Part shown: in pieces, positions 52,139-61,898 of the stretch
How positions within the stretch are numbered: the first letter of the stretch is position 1
Layout of the letters: every line of letters starts with the position of its first letter
NCBI RefSeq assembly: GCF_900114255.1
Contig: NZ_FOSL01000013.1
Location: 1-64,000 of the forward strand
Reading direction: 5' to 3'
DNA from: Neomesorhizobium albiziae
Lineage (GTDB): Bacteria; Pseudomonadota; Alphaproteobacteria; Rhizobiales; Rhizobiaceae
Length of the DNA: 64,000 bases
Made by a program: the position numbers and the translations under genes
The notes under the pieces: model-generated
Database searches by the model: none
What the model saw: the letters and a program-made list of their open reading frames with translations, nothing else
What the model was told of the DNA's origin: nothing

Positions 52139-53308
52139 CTAACCGCGGCTTTCGATCCAATTCGCCAGCCTTGTCGCCGCCTCTTCGAGCTGGTCGAGGT
52201 TGCGGTGGAAGCATAGCCGGAAAAAGCGCTCGCCGCCGGCGCCGAATGCCGTACCGGGCGCCAGACCCACATTGGCGCCATCGACGATGTCGAAGCAGGC
52301 CTGGCGTGAGTCGGTAACGCCGTCGACCGAGAAGAACAGGTAGAACGCCCCTTGCGGGACGCTGAACCGCGCCCGGCCGGTCTTGGCCAGGATGCCGCAA
52401 ACCAGGTCGCGGGCCTTGCCGGCGCGCTCGATCTGCCCGGCCAGGAAGGCATCGCCCTCGTCGAGCGCGGCGATAGCGCCGCGCTGCATGAACTGCGCGA
52501 CACCCGAAGTCGAGTACTGCACGAGATTCTCGAAAACCTGCTGCAGCGAGGGATGGATGCGCAGCCAGCCGATGCGCCAACCGGTCATCGCCCAGTTCTT
52601 CGAGAAGGTGTTGACGAACAGGATGCGGTCCTCGTCATCCATGATGTCCATGAAGGACGGCGCGCGCTTTGCGCCGTAGTAGAACAGCGCATAGATCTCG
52701 TTGGCGATGATCCAGAGATTTTTCCGCCGCGCCAGGTCGAGGATCGCCTTCAGTGTCTCTGTATCCGCCGTCCAGCCGGTCGGGTTGGAAGGCGAGTTGA
52801 CGAAGATCGCCGTGGTGCGTGGCGTGACCGCCGCCTCCAGCCTGCCGACATCGCATGTCCAGCCATTGTCCGAGCTGTCGAGTTGCACGGCAATGGGCGT
52901 GGCGCCCGCAACACCCGCCGCACCTGGAAAATTCGGCCAGGCCGGGCTGAGATAGAGCACTTCGTCGCCCTTGCCCGCCACCGCCTGCAAGGCCAACTGG
53001 ATCGCCTGCATGCCGCCGCCGGTGACGATGAACTCTTCCCTCGGAAATTCCCTGCCGAAATGGCGGGTGTGGTAGCGGGCGAGAGCCTGCCTCAAGTCCG
53101 GGATGCCGCGCTGCCAGGTATAGAAGGTCTCGCCGCCCTGAAGCGCCCGGTTGGCGGCGTCGGCGATGAAGGCCGGCGTCGGCAGGTCGCCCTCGCCCGC
53201 CCACAGCGGGATCAGGCCTTCGCGGCTGCGTCCGTAATTCGCCACGGCGACAATGCCGCTTTCGGGCGCAAGACGGGCTTCCGCCCGGAGGTTTTCAAAC
53301 AGGCTCAT
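52139..53308 (-). CDS. Class I/II PLP-dependent aminotransferase
   Basis: A 389-residue fold-type I aminotransferase. SPSNPTGW (Asn175), NEIYALFYY (Asn203, Tyr206) and the PLP Lys237 in TFSKNWAMTGWRIGW are clear. It resembles aspartate/aromatic-type aminotransferases of subgroup I-gamma, but the amino donor is not evident. The expected final Arg for the substrate carboxylate is in FFRLCFH. Confidence 0.88.
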   Translation of the reverse strand: MSLFENLRAEARLAPESGIVAVANYGRSREGLIPLWAGEGDLPTPAFIADAANRALQGGETFYTWQRGIPDLRQALARYHTRHFGREFPREEFIVTGGGMQAIQLALQAVAGKGDEVLYLSPAWPNFPGAAGVAGATPIAVQLDSSDNGWTCDVGRLEAAVTPRTTAIFVNSPSNPTGWTADTETLKAILDLARRKNLWIIANEIYALFYYGAKRAPSFMDIMDDEDRILFVNTFSKNWAMTGWRIGWLRIHPSLQQVFENLVQYSTSGVAQFMQRGAIAALDEGDAFLAGQIERAGKARDLVCGILAKTGRARFSVPQGAFYLFFSVDGVTDSRQACFDIVDGANVGLAPGTAFGAGGERFFRLCFHRNLDQLEEAATRLANWIESRG

Positions 53309-53370
53309 CGGGTATCCATGGTTCTGGTCAGGGTGATACGCCTAGCCTGTTTCAGGCCCCGCGAAAACGG

Positions 53371-53400
53371 AAAACCCCGGCCGAAACCGGCCGGGGTTTT
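53371..53400. terminator. Strong bidirectional Rho-independent terminator
   Basis: AAAACCCCGGCCG pairs perfectly with CGGCCGGGGTTTT around the four-base loop AAAC. The A and T runs flank the stem on both strands, so it can act in both directions; its main job is to end mscL transcription on the minus strand, 24 bases after the mscL stop. Confidence 0.88.
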
Positions 53401-53424
53401 GGTCCAGAGCGTTGCGCGGGCCAG

Positions 53425-53844
53425 CTATTTCCTGGCGAGCAGGTCGCGGATTTCGGTAAGCAGCTGAACGTCGGCCGGCGGCGGAGCGGCCTCCGGCGCC
53501 GGCTTCTCCTTCTCGATCCGCCGCCGCATATTGTTGACAGCCTTGACCAACAGGAAGATGACCCCGGCCAAAATCAGGAAGTTGATAACGACCGTGATGA
53601 AGTTGCCATAGGCGAAAACTGGCCCCTGCTTCTTGGCATCTGCCAGTGAAGTGGCGGTCACCGCGTCTGAGAGCGGAAAGAAATAGTTGGAGAAATCGGC
53701 GCTCCCCGCCATGCCAACGATCGGCATGATGATGTCGCCTACCAGGGAGTTGACGATGAGGCCGAAGGCGCCGCCGATGATCACGCCGACGGCGAGATCC
53801 ATCACGTTCCCCTTGGAAATGAACTCTTGAAATTCTTTCAGCAT
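53425..53844 (-). CDS. mscL: MscL, large-conductance mechanosensitive channel
   Basis: A 139-residue channel subunit. The N-terminal [20 protein letters not shown] and the pore helix [20 protein letters not shown] are hallmark MscL sequences; the second helix is [17 protein letters not shown]. It forms a pentameric safety valve for osmotic downshock. AAGGAG sits eight bases before the chosen ATG; an ATG two codons upstream is too close to it. Confidence 0.96.
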   Translation of the reverse strand: MLKEFQEFISKGNVMDLAVGVIIGGAFGLIVNSLVGDIIMPIVGMAGSADFSNYFFPLSDAVTATSLADAKKQGPVFAYGNFITVVINFLILAGVIFLLVKAVNNMRRRIEKEKPAPEAAPPPADVQLLTEIRDLLARK

Positions 53845-54105
53845 CGTCATCTCTCCTTGGCTGAACCGGCTGCGCGCAAAACGTTTCCGATCCCCTTTTT
53901 GATCGCCAGCCGTGCGGCACCATAACAAAAAGCCGGGAAGGCAAAACCTGCAAAAATCCCGGCGTCGGAGTTTTCCAGCCGAAATGCTGGCCACTGAATC
54001 GGCTTGCAGTTCGCAACGAAGTGTCTAGGCGAGGCTGATGGACATACCGTCCAAGCTGTGGTTGCCTCTTGCTGTTGGCTGGTCGCCCGGGAGGAGCTTT
54101 TCGAC

Positions 54106-57100
54106 GTGCAGGGCTGGATCGTCGTCATCATCGCGATCGCCTATGTGACGCTGCTGTTCGCCATTGCAAGCGCCGGCGACCGCTGGGCGACGAAGCGGGG
54201 TGTCGGACGGCCGCGCCCTTACATCTACTCGCTCAGCCTCGCCATCTACTGCACCTCATGGACGTTTTTCGGCTCGGTCGGGCTAGCGTCCGAGCGTGGC
54301 CTCGAATTCATCGCCATCTATATCGGCCCGGTGCTGGTGTTCCTGTTCGGCTATCCCCTGCTCAGCCGGATCGTGCGGCTGGCCAAGACCGAAAAGATCA
54401 CCTCGATCGCCGATTTCCTCAGCGCGCGTTACGGCAAGAGTTTCGCCGTCGGGCTGATCGCGACGCTGATCGCCATTGTCGGCGCCATTCCCTACATTGC
54501 CCTCCAGCTCAAGGCGATCTCGGGCTCGGTCAGCCTGATGGTCGAGCATTACAACGGCTCGCCGCCCTCCTTCGACCCGTTCGTCAGCGACATTTCGCTG
54601 ATCGTGGCGATGCTGCTGGCGTTGTTTGCCGTGCTGTTCGGCACCAGGCATGCCGACGCGACCGAGCACCAGGACGGGTTGGTACTGGCGGTCGCCGTCG
54701 AGTCCGTGGTGAAGCTCGCCGCCTTCCTCGCCGTCGGGCTCCTGGTGACGTTTTCCCTGTTCGGCAGCCCTGCCGATCTGATCGCGACGCTGGCGGCCAG
54801 CGACAGCGTGGAGGAAGCGCTTGCCTACCGCACCTCGATCGGCACCTGGCTGGTGATGACCGGCCTCAGCGGCTTCGCCATCATCATGCTGCCGCGGCAG
54901 TTCTACGTGATGATCGTAGAGAACCGCAACGAAAGCGAACTGCGCAAGGCGACCTGGGTGTTTCCGCTCTACCTCGTGCTGATCAATCTGTTCGTGCTGC
55001 CGATCGCGCTGGCGGGGGCGGCAATTGTCGGCGACCGCACCAGTGCGGACCTCTATGTCCTGTCGCTGCCGCTGCTTGCCGGCCACGATTTGCTGGCCAT
55101 GGCGGCGTTCATCGGCGGCCTGTCGGCGGCGACGGCAATGGTTATCGTCGCCAGCGTCGCGCTGTCGATCATGATCTCCAACGATCTGGTGATCCCGCTG
55201 TTCGTGCGCCGCCTGCTGAAGAACGAGGGCCGCGAAAACGAGGACTGGTCGGCGCTCATCCTCAACATCCGCCGCGCCGCGATCTTCAGCATCCTGTTCG
55301 TGGCTTTCCTCTACTACCGCGAGAGCACCAACAATGCCCGGCTTGCCTCAATCGGCCTGATGTCGTTCGCGGCGATCGCCCAGTTTGCACCCGCCTTCTT
55401 CGGCGGGCTGGTATGGCGTGGCGCCAATGCACGCGGTGCCGCTCTCGGCATGGCCGCCGGCATCGTCGTGTGGGCCTACACGCTGCTGTTTCCGTCGCTG
55501 GCCGTCCCCGGCACCGACATCCTGGTGCACGGCCTGTTCGGCCTGGATTCACTCAGGCCGCAGGCGCTGTTCGGCACGGTCGCCGAACCGCTCAACCATG
55601 GCGTCATGTGGAGCCTGTCGATCAATACCTTGTTTTTCGTGCTCGGCTCGCTGTCGCGCGCCTCGATCCCGCTCGAACGCATCCAGGCATCGATCTTTGT
55701 GCCGCGCGACGCCAATCCGATGCCGAGCCTGCGCCGCTTCCGCACCGCGGTGACCGTCAATGATCTCAAGGACACCATCTCGCGTTATCTCGGCGTCGAG
55801 CGTACCGAACGTTCCTTCCAGTCCTTCGAAATCAGCGAAGGAAGCATCCTGAACGGCAGCGAGCCGGCCTCGATGGCGGTGATCCGCTTTTCCGAGCAGC
55901 TTCTGGCAAGTGCGGTCGGCTCTTCCTCGGCACGGCTGATCCTCTCGCTGCTCTTCCAGCGTCACGACAGCGTATCCAAGGACGCCTTCCGCCTGCTCGA
56001 CGACGCGACCGAGGCGCTGCAGCACAACCGGGACCTCCTGCAGATCGCGCTCGACCAGATGGAACAGGGCATCACCGTCTTCGACAAAGATTTCCGGCTG
56101 ACCTGCTGGAACAGGCAGTACCGGGCGCTGTTCGACCTGCCCGACGAGATGGGCCAGGTCGGCGTCTCGCTTGACCGTGTGCTGCGCCATCTCGCCGAAC
56201 GCGGCGACATTCCCTTCGACGCACGCATCACTACGCTCAACCGGCTGACCAGCTTCGGCAATCCCTGGCAGATCGAGCTCAAGACCAGCGGCCGCATCAT
56301 CGAACTGCGTTCCAATCCGATGCCGGACGGCGGTATCGTCGCCACCTATGCCGACATCACCCAGCGCGTCGAAGCCGACCATGCTCTCAAAAGCGCCAAC
56401 GAGACGCTGGAGCAGCGCGTCAAAAACCGCACCGCCGAGCTGACGCGGGTCAACGAAGAACTGGCGCAGGCGCAGATGCTGGCCGAGGAGGCCAATCTCG
56501 GCAAGACGCGCTTCCTCGCGGCGGCCGGCCATGACATCCTGCAGCCGCTCAACGCGGCGCGTCTCTACTGCTCTTCGCTGATCGAGAAGGCCGGCAAGGG
56601 CAACGTCGCCGACGCCGCCAACAGCATCGAATCCTCGCTGGAATCCGTCGAAACCATCCTGGGCGCCGTGCTCGACATCTCGCGGCTGGATGCCGGCGCT
56701 ATGAAGCCGGCCGAGACCGTGTTCAAGCTCGATGGGCTGCTCAGGCAGATCGGCACCGACTTCCTGCCGATGGCTGCGGCGAAAAACCTCGAACTGATCA
56801 TCGTGCCATCGTCGCTGGCCGTAAACACCGACCGCAATCTGCTTCGCCGGCTGATCCAGAATCTCGTTTCCAACGCCATCAAATACACCCGCAAGGGCAA
56901 AGTGCTGGTTGGTGTGCGCCGGCGCGGCGAGCTTGTCGAGGTGCAGGTGATCGACACCGGCATAGGCATCGCCAAGGACAAGCTGAACACCGTCTTCCGC
57001 GAATTCACCCGGCTCGACGAGGGCGCGCGCGAGGCGCAAGGCCTCGGCCTTGGCCTTTCCATCGTCGACCGCATCGCCCGGGTGCTGAAGCTCGAAATCC

Positions 57101-57600
57101 AGATCGGCTCGCGCAAGGGCAAAGGCACGCGGTTCTCCATCGTATTGCCCGTCACCGAGGCGTCCGAACCGCCGGTACAGCTGGAGAAGCGCGCACCGGT
57201 GCCGGCCGCGGCAGCACTCGACGGGCTATCGGTGCTCTGCATCGACAACGATCCGCGCATCCTCGACGGCATGCGGCTGCTGCTGGACGGCTGGGGCTGC
57301 GAAGTGCGCACCGTCACCGGTTCGCACGATTTCGACCGTTCAGGCACCGTCGGCGTGCAGCCCGACATCATCCTGGCGGACTATCATCTGGACGGCGAAA
57401 ACGGCCTCGATGCGATCCGCAAGCTGCGGGAAGGCTATCGCGCCGACGTTCCGGCGATCCTGGTCACAGCCGACCGCTCCAACGAAGTGCGCGCGGCAGC
57501 CGACGCGATCGACGTCGCGGTGATCAACAAGCCGATCAAGCCAGCCGCGCTGCGCTCGATGATCACGCGCTTCCGCCGCATGGCGACGGCGGCGGAATAG
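54106..57600 (+). CDS. Sodium/solute symporter-fused hybrid histidine kinase
   Basis: A 1164-residue protein. Residues about 1-510 are a sodium:solute symporter-like module of about 12-13 helices. A linker and PAS domain (about 640-770) and a coiled coil lead to a histidine kinase with His809 in AAGHDILQPLN, an HATPase domain (IQNLVSNAIKYTRKGK, GLGLGLSIVDR) and a C-terminal receiver with Asp1092 in IILADYHLDG. This is the CbrA/NahK-like class in which a transporter-like domain governs kinase output. A GTG start is used, with GGAGGAG about ten bases upstream. A LuxR-type regulator gene converges on it and is the likely partner. Confidence 0.9.
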   Translation: MQGWIVVIIAIAYVTLLFAIASAGDRWATKRGVGRPRPYIYSLSLAIYCTSWTFFGSVGLASERGLEFIAIYIGPVLVFLFGYPLLSRIVRLAKTEKITSIADFLSARYGKSFAVGLIATLIAIVGAIPYIALQLKAISGSVSLMVEHYNGSPPSFDPFVSDISLIVAMLLALFAVLFGTRHADATEHQDGLVLAVAVESVVKLAAFLAVGLLVTFSLFGSPADLIATLAASDSVEEALAYRTSIGTWLVMTGLSGFAIIMLPRQFYVMIVENRNESELRKATWVFPLYLVLINLFVLPIALAGAAIVGDRTSADLYVLSLPLLAGHDLLAMAAFIGGLSAATAMVIVASVALSIMISNDLVIPLFVRRLLKNEGRENEDWSALILNIRRAAIFSILFVAFLYYRESTNNARLASIGLMSFAAIAQFAPAFFGGLVWRGANARGAALGMAAGIVVWAYTLLFPSLAVPGTDILVHGLFGLDSLRPQALFGTVAEPLNHGVMWSLSINTLFFVLGSLSRASIPLERIQASIFVPRDANPMPSLRRFRTAVTVNDLKDTISRYLGVERTERSFQSFEISEGSILNGSEPASMAVIRFSEQLLASAVGSSSARLILSLLFQRHDSVSKDAFRLLDDATEALQHNRDLLQIALDQMEQGITVFDKDFRLTCWNRQYRALFDLPDEMGQVGVSLDRVLRHLAERGDIPFDARITTLNRLTSFGNPWQIELKTSGRIIELRSNPMPDGGIVATYADITQRVEADHALKSANETLEQRVKNRTAELTRVNEELAQAQMLAEEANLGKTRFLAAAGHDILQPLNAARLYCSSLIEKAGKGNVADAANSIESSLESVETILGAVLDISRLDAGAMKPAETVFKLDGLLRQIGTDFLPMAAAKNLELIIVPSSLAVNTDRNLLRRLIQNLVSNAIKYTRKGKVLVGVRRRGELVEVQVIDTGIGIAKDKLNTVFREFTRLDEGAREAQGLGLGLSIVDRIARVLKLEIQIGSRKGKGTRFSIVLPVTEASEPPVQLEKRAPVPAAAALDGLSVLCIDNDPRILDGMRLLLDGWGCEVRTVTGSHDFDRSGTVGVQPDIILADYHLDGENGLDAIRKLREGYRADVPAILVTADRSNEVRAAADAIDVAVINKPIKPAALRSMITRFRRMATAAE

Positions 57601-57618
57601 TTCTCAGAGCATTTTGCA

Positions 57619-57706
57619 GCCAGGTGAACCACCTGGCGTCGCACAAATGCGGCTAAACAAACAGATAGAGCGGAATGCCCGTTTCAACTTGAATGCATTT
57701 CGCTCT
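57619..57706. terminator. Two hairpins between the convergent kinase and regulator genes
   Basis: GCCAGGTG-AAC-CACCTGGC (57619-57637) is a perfect eight-base stem. AGAGCGGAATGC (57667-57678) pairs with GCATTTCGCTCT (57695-57706) with one mismatch; this second repeat runs into the regulator stop codon. Neither has a long T tract. Confidence 0.45.
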
Positions 57707-58364
57707 AGCTGCTTGCCTGCAGTGGATCGGTGCCGATCTTCGACAGCAGGATCACCGCCTGGGTGCGGCTGTCGACGCCGAGCTTCTGCAGCACCGCCGA
57801 GACATGCGCCTTGATGGTGGCTTCCGAGACATCGAGCTCGTAGGCGATCTGCTTGTTGAGCAGGCCTTCGCCGAGCATGCTCAGCACCCGCGTCTGCTGC
57901 GGCGTCAGCGATTGCAGCCGCTTGATGAGATCGGAAATCTCCGGGTCGCGCTCGACCCCTAGATCGATGCCCACCGGCGCCGCGACGCCACCGGCCAGAA
58001 CCGCTTCGACGCCGCTGCGAATCTCCTCCATGCTGGCGGATTTGGAGATGAAGCCGGAAGCGCCGAGTTCCAGCGCGCGCCTTATCGTCTCGGGATCGTC
58101 ATGCGCCGACACCACCACCATCGGCACGGCCGGATGGACGCCGCGCAACGATACCAGCCCGGAAAGCCCGCTGGCGCCCGGCATCGACAGGTCGAGCAGC
58201 ACCAGGTCGACATCGTCATTGGCGGCGATCAGCGCCTTGGCGCTGTCGAAATCGCCAGCTTCGAGAATGCCGGTACTTTCGGTGAAGCCCGCAAGTGCCT
58301 GCTTCAGCGCACCGCGAAACAGCGGGTGGTCATCCGCGATCACGAACTTGTAGCCCGTTGGCAC
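57705..58364 (-). CDS. LuxR/NarL-type response regulator, probable partner of the symporter-kinase
   Basis: A 219-residue regulator. The receiver (1-125) has the acidic pair at 11-12 and phosphoacceptor Asp58 in LVLLDLSMPG. The C-terminal LuxR helix-turn-helix (about 150-210) reads LTPQQTRVLSMLGEGLLNKQ and continues to VSEATIKAHV. It starts with GTG after GGAGGG. It lies tail to tail with the symporter-histidine kinase, which suggests a functional pair. Confidence 0.92.
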   Translation of the reverse strand: MPTGYKFVIADDHPLFRGALKQALAGFTESTGILEAGDFDSAKALIAANDDVDLVLLDLSMPGASGLSGLVSLRGVHPAVPMVVVSAHDDPETIRRALELGASGFISKSASMEEIRSGVEAVLAGGVAAPVGIDLGVERDPEISDLIKRLQSLTPQQTRVLSMLGEGLLNKQIAYELDVSEATIKAHVSAVLQKLGVDSRTQAVILLSKIGTDPLQASS

Positions 58365-58511
58365 TTGTCCCTCCCGTTCTCCCTGACCGACTCTCTTTTT
58401 GTTATCGTATGGGATGCCGGGTCAATTAAACGGCGAAGTTGCGCATTTTCAAGCAACAAAGCAGCCGATTGGCTGGACGGGATGAAATAAAGCCAGCGCG
58501 GATTGGGCGGT

Positions 58512-58949
58512 TCAGGTCTTCTGCGGTTCGGCGCCGGGTTCACCCTTGCGCCAGTCCTGCTCGAAATCCCTGACAATATCCATGAAGCGGCGGAAGAAGC
58601 GCTCCATGTAGCCCAGCGATTTCTCGAAATCCTCTTCCGTGGGGAGCACCTTGCTGGGGTCGAGCCGCGATGCGGTTTCGATCTCGGCGACGCGTTTTTC
58701 CAGGCCGGACACGCGATCCTGAAGCCGCTCGACCTCATCCTGGAAGGCCGAACGCTCATCCGCCGCCATCTTGCACACCAGCTGTCCCGAACGCTCCTCG
58801 CAGATCGACATCTCGCCGGTCTTGCGATCCATGCGGACATAGCCGTTGGCCGATTTTTCCATCGTGTAGCGCTCGGTGTCCTGCGCCGCCGCCGGCAGGG
58901 ACAGGGCGGATACAAGGAAAGCCGAGGCGACGACGCTCTTGAACTGCAT
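58512..58949 (-). CDS. Exported coiled-coil protein, hypothetical
   Basis: A 145-residue protein with a signal peptide (cleavage after LPAAAQ). The mature part begins with a segment holding two cysteines (ICEERSGQLVC), which may form a disulfide. A predicted coiled coil follows (DEVERLQDRVSGLEKRVAEI, about 70-90), then a charged C-terminal helix with FRRFMDIVRDFEQDW. GGAGG precedes the ATG. Similar periplasmic proteins of unknown function are common in rhizobia. Confidence 0.75.
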   Translation of the reverse strand: MQFKSVVASAFLVSALSLPAAAQDTERYTMEKSANGYVRMDRKTGEMSICEERSGQLVCKMAADERSAFQDEVERLQDRVSGLEKRVAEIETASRLDPSKVLPTEEDFEKSLGYMERFFRRFMDIVRDFEQDWRKGEPGAEPQKT

Positions 58950-59069
58950 GATTGCCTCCGTTCGGTTCAGGCGATTTCTGGCACGGGTTTACGCCGGAAA
59001 TAGGGACGCCGGCATGACAATCAACAGGCTGCACTTTCGCGGCCAGCACTTTGCGATTATAGGGCGGCC

Positions 59070-59417
59070 ATGCACAGCACCATCTACAAGATCGTCACCG
59101 AAACCGCCTGGCGCGAGGCCGAGAAAGCCGGCGTATTCACTGGCGCGCCCATCGATGTCAGCGACGGCTACATCCATTTCTCCACCGCCGGGCAGGCGAA
59201 GGAGACGGCGGCCAAGCATTTCGCCGGCCAGACCGGACTGCTGCTGGTGGCAATCGATGCCGAGAAGCTCGGTGGCGCGCTGAAATACGAGCCGTCGCGC
59301 GGCGGTGCGCTGTTTCCGCATCTCTACGCGCCGCTCGATATGGCCGCCGTCCGCTGGGTGAAGCCGCTGCCGCTCAATGCTGCGGGCGACCATCAATTCC
59401 CGGTCATGGAGGCCTGA
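59070..59417 (+). CDS. DUF952 family protein
   Basis: A 115-residue protein with the family motifs IYKIVTETAWREAEKAGVF and SDGYIHFSTAGQ, and the later LFPHLYAPL. DUF952 proteins have a fold related to glutathione-dependent or ADP-ribosyl-type enzymes and have no fixed function. Its last base is the first base of the pyrD start codon, so the two are one operon. Confidence 0.88.
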   Translation: MHSTIYKIVTETAWREAEKAGVFTGAPIDVSDGYIHFSTAGQAKETAAKHFAGQTGLLLVAIDAEKLGGALKYEPSRGGALFPHLYAPLDMAAVRWVKPLPLNAAGDHQFPVMEA

Positions 59418-60505
59418 TGAACCCGCTTGAATGGTTCGGCCGCCAGGCGCTGTTTGCCTTCGATCCCGAGACCGCCCACGGCATTTCCATCGCGGCGCTA
59501 AAATCCGGCCTGCCGGTTTGTGGCGGAGCACCGTCGAGCGAGCGCCTCAAGACCAGGCTTTGCGGCCTCGAGTTTCCCAGTCCGCTCGGCATGGCCGCCG
59601 GTTACGACAAGAACGGCGAGGTTCCCGACGCCCTGCTCGGCCTGGGTTTCGGCTTTGCCGAGGTTGGCACCGTCACGCCGCTCTCGCAGCCCGGCAATCC
59701 CAAGCCGCGCATCTTCCGGCTGACCGGAGACGAAGCGGTGATCAACCGGCTGGGTTTCAACAATGAAGGCCATGACCGCTGCCTCCTCAGGATGAAGGCG
59801 CGGGCCGGCCGGCCCGGCGTCGTTGGCGTCAACATCGGGGCCAACAAGGACAGTCCCGACCGCTTCGCCGATTACGAACTGGGTGTGAAGCGTTTTGCCT
59901 CGCTTGCCTCCTATCTCACCGTCAACATCTCCTCTCCCAACACGCCGGGCCTGCGAAACATGCAGGCGCGCGAAAGCCTGGCCGAGTTGCTTTCCCGGGT
60001 CATCGCCGCGCGGGCAGCGGTGACGCCCGCCGGCGCGAAACCGGTGCCGGTTTTCCTGAAAATCGCGCCCGATCTCGTCGAAGCCGAACTTGCCGATATC
60101 GCCGCCGAAGTGAAGGAGAAAGCGATCGACGGCGTCATCGTTTCCAACACGACGCTGTCGCGGGCCGGGTTGAAGGGCACCGCGCATGCCGGCGAAGCCG
60201 GTGGCCTGTCGGGAAAACCGCTGTTCGAACGATCGACCATCGTGCTTGCCCGGATGCGCAAACTGCTCGGCCCCGAGATGGCGATCGTCGGCGTCGGCGG
60301 CGTGAATTCGGCCGAGACGGTGCTGGAGAAGGTCCGGGCCGGTGCCGACCTCGTGCAGCTCTACACCGGCATGATCTATGCCGGCCCTTCGCTGCCCGGC
60401 CGCATCGTCAAGGAGTTGGCGCGTTTTGCCGAGAACCAGGGCCTCGCCAGCCTGCGCGACATCCGCGACACGCGGCTGGCGCACTGGGCGGACCAGCCGC
60501 TCTAA
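59417..60505 (+). CDS. pyrD: PyrD, class 2 dihydroorotate dehydrogenase (quinone)
   Basis: A 362-residue membrane-associated flavoenzyme of pyrimidine synthesis. The N-terminal helical membrane-contact segment (PLEWFGRQALFAFDPETAHG) marks class 2. NISSPNTPGLR contains the catalytic Ser, and IVSNTTLSR and GVGGVNSAE bind FMN. It oxidises dihydroorotate and passes electrons to ubiquinone. Confidence 0.96.
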   Translation: MNPLEWFGRQALFAFDPETAHGISIAALKSGLPVCGGAPSSERLKTRLCGLEFPSPLGMAAGYDKNGEVPDALLGLGFGFAEVGTVTPLSQPGNPKPRIFRLTGDEAVINRLGFNNEGHDRCLLRMKARAGRPGVVGVNIGANKDSPDRFADYELGVKRFASLASYLTVNISSPNTPGLRNMQARESLAELLSRVIAARAAVTPAGAKPVPVFLKIAPDLVEAELADIAAEVKEKAIDGVIVSNTTLSRAGLKGTAHAGEAGGLSGKPLFERSTIVLARMRKLLGPEMAIVGVGGVNSAETVLEKVRAGADLVQLYTGMIYAGPSLPGRIVKELARFAENQGLASLRDIRDTRLAHWADQPL

Positions 60506-60606
60506 GCGCTCCGCCGCCACGGGGTGCGCGCCAGCGCAAGAAGAGCGCGATCCAAGTCCGATTGCCGGGCTTCCCAAACCGCTGTGCTCCACGGCAAGAT
60601 GGCGGC

Positions 60607-61512
60607 ATGAAGCTGCCGATCGCCCACCATCCCGACTATGACGCCAAACTGCCGCCGACCCATCGCTTTCCGATGAGCAAATATACGCGTCTGATGGAAA
60701 GCCTGGCGGCGCGGGACATGCTGGGCGGCGCCATCGAGGTGCCGACGCCAGCCGATCCGGAATGGCTGAACCGGGCGCACTTGCCCGCCTATGTCGAGCA
60801 GGTGCTGACCTGCACCGTGCCTCCCAAAATCGAGCGCGAAATCGGCTTTCCGATCGACCCACGGGTCTCGCGCCGCGCGCAGCTGGCGTCCGCCGGCACC
60901 GTGCTCGCCGCCCGGCTGGCGCTCGAGCACGGCATAGCCTGCAACGCCGCAGGCGGCAGCCATCACGCGCGCCGGGACCAGGGCGCCGGCTTCTGCACCT
61001 TCAACGATGTCGGCGTCGCCGCCTTGCTGCTGCTCGCCGAACAGCTTGTCGGACGCGTGCTGGTTGTCGACCTCGACGTCCACCAGGGCGACGGCACCGC
61101 CGACATTTTCGCCGGCGATCCCCGCGTCTTCACCTTTTCCATGCATGGCGAGCGCAATTATCCAGTGCGCAAGATCGCCTCGGACCTCGATATCGGCCTG
61201 TCCGACGGCACCGAAGACGCGGCCTATCTCGAAACGCTGCGCGATGTCCTGCCCGCCGTCATGGCCCGCTCGGCGCCCGACCTCGTCTTCTACAATGCCG
61301 GCGTCGATCCGCATTTCGCCGACCGGCTCGGCCGCATGAAACTGACCGACACCGGGCTGCGCGAGCGCGACAGAACCGTGATCGGCCATTTTCGCGAGCG
61401 CGGCATCCCGCTTTGCGGGGTTATCGGCGGTGGCTATTCGGCGGATATCGCAGCCCTTGCTGAGCGCCACGCCATCCTGTTCGAGGTAGCCGCAGAATTC
61501 ACCCAGATCTAG
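60607..61512 (+). CDS. Histone-deacetylase/AcuC-like hydrolase
   Basis: A 301-residue member of the arginase/deacetylase fold. GGSHHARRDQGAGFCTFNDV contains the catalytic His pair. VVDLDVHQGDGTADIF supplies the zinc ligands Asp and His, and FYNAGVDPHFADRLGR and GVIGGGYS complete the site. Bacterial members remove acetyl or similar groups from small amines or lysines. It is convergent with the DUF6460 gene, the two stops overlapping by four bases. Confidence 0.9.
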   Translation: MKLPIAHHPDYDAKLPPTHRFPMSKYTRLMESLAARDMLGGAIEVPTPADPEWLNRAHLPAYVEQVLTCTVPPKIEREIGFPIDPRVSRRAQLASAGTVLAARLALEHGIACNAAGGSHHARRDQGAGFCTFNDVGVAALLLLAEQLVGRVLVVDLDVHQGDGTADIFAGDPRVFTFSMHGERNYPVRKIASDLDIGLSDGTEDAAYLETLRDVLPAVMARSAPDLVFYNAGVDPHFADRLGRMKLTDTGLRERDRTVIGHFRERGIPLCGVIGGGYSADIAALAERHAILFEVAAEFTQI

Positions 61513-61772
61513 CGGCGGTAGCTGAACAGCCGCAGGATCAGGAAGGCCGGAATGACGATGGCTGCTCCCAGCAGGAAATAACCGAGGAAGCGGTCGACTG
61601 CCCGGAAACCCATGTTCCAGAGATCGACGAAGAAATCGCGGATGCCGTAAAGCACGTCGAAGGGCGACCAGCCGAAGGCGCTCATCACGATGCCGACCAG
61701 GAATGACACCACGATCAGTTTCAAGAACACCCGGATGGGGCTGTCCCCGAGAAAACGCGTCAAACCCGACAT
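61509..61772 (-). CDS. DUF6460 family membrane protein
   Basis: An 87-residue protein with two hydrophobic segments (VFLKLIVVSFLVGIVMSAF and YFLLGAAIVIPAFLILRLF) joined by an amphipathic loop. The start MSGLTRFLGDSPIRVFLKL is typical of a conserved rhizobial family of unknown function (DUF6460, from memory). AAGGA lies seven bases before the chosen ATG. Confidence 0.75.
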   Translation of the reverse strand: MSGLTRFLGDSPIRVFLKLIVVSFLVGIVMSAFGWSPFDVLYGIRDFFVDLWNMGFRAVDRFLGYFLLGAAIVIPAFLILRLFSYRR

Positions 61773-61898
61773 CGGCTGATCCTTCATCCACCAGCGTCCG
61801 CAGATACGCATTTGCGATGCCGGCTTCAACCCATTTCGGCCAAGGCCGGCTGTTTGCGATTGCGGAAAGCGGCGAGGCCGTGATAACCAGAAAACCAC

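Noticed and set aside
55549-57039. 496-codon minus-strand frame inside the symporter-kinase gene
   Set aside because: Antisense to the PAS and kinase domains, whose motifs are unmistakable on the plus strand.
59498-61791. Two long minus-strand frames opposite pyrD and the deacetylase-like gene
   Set aside because: Antisense to well-supported genes on the plus strand; no homology or start signal.
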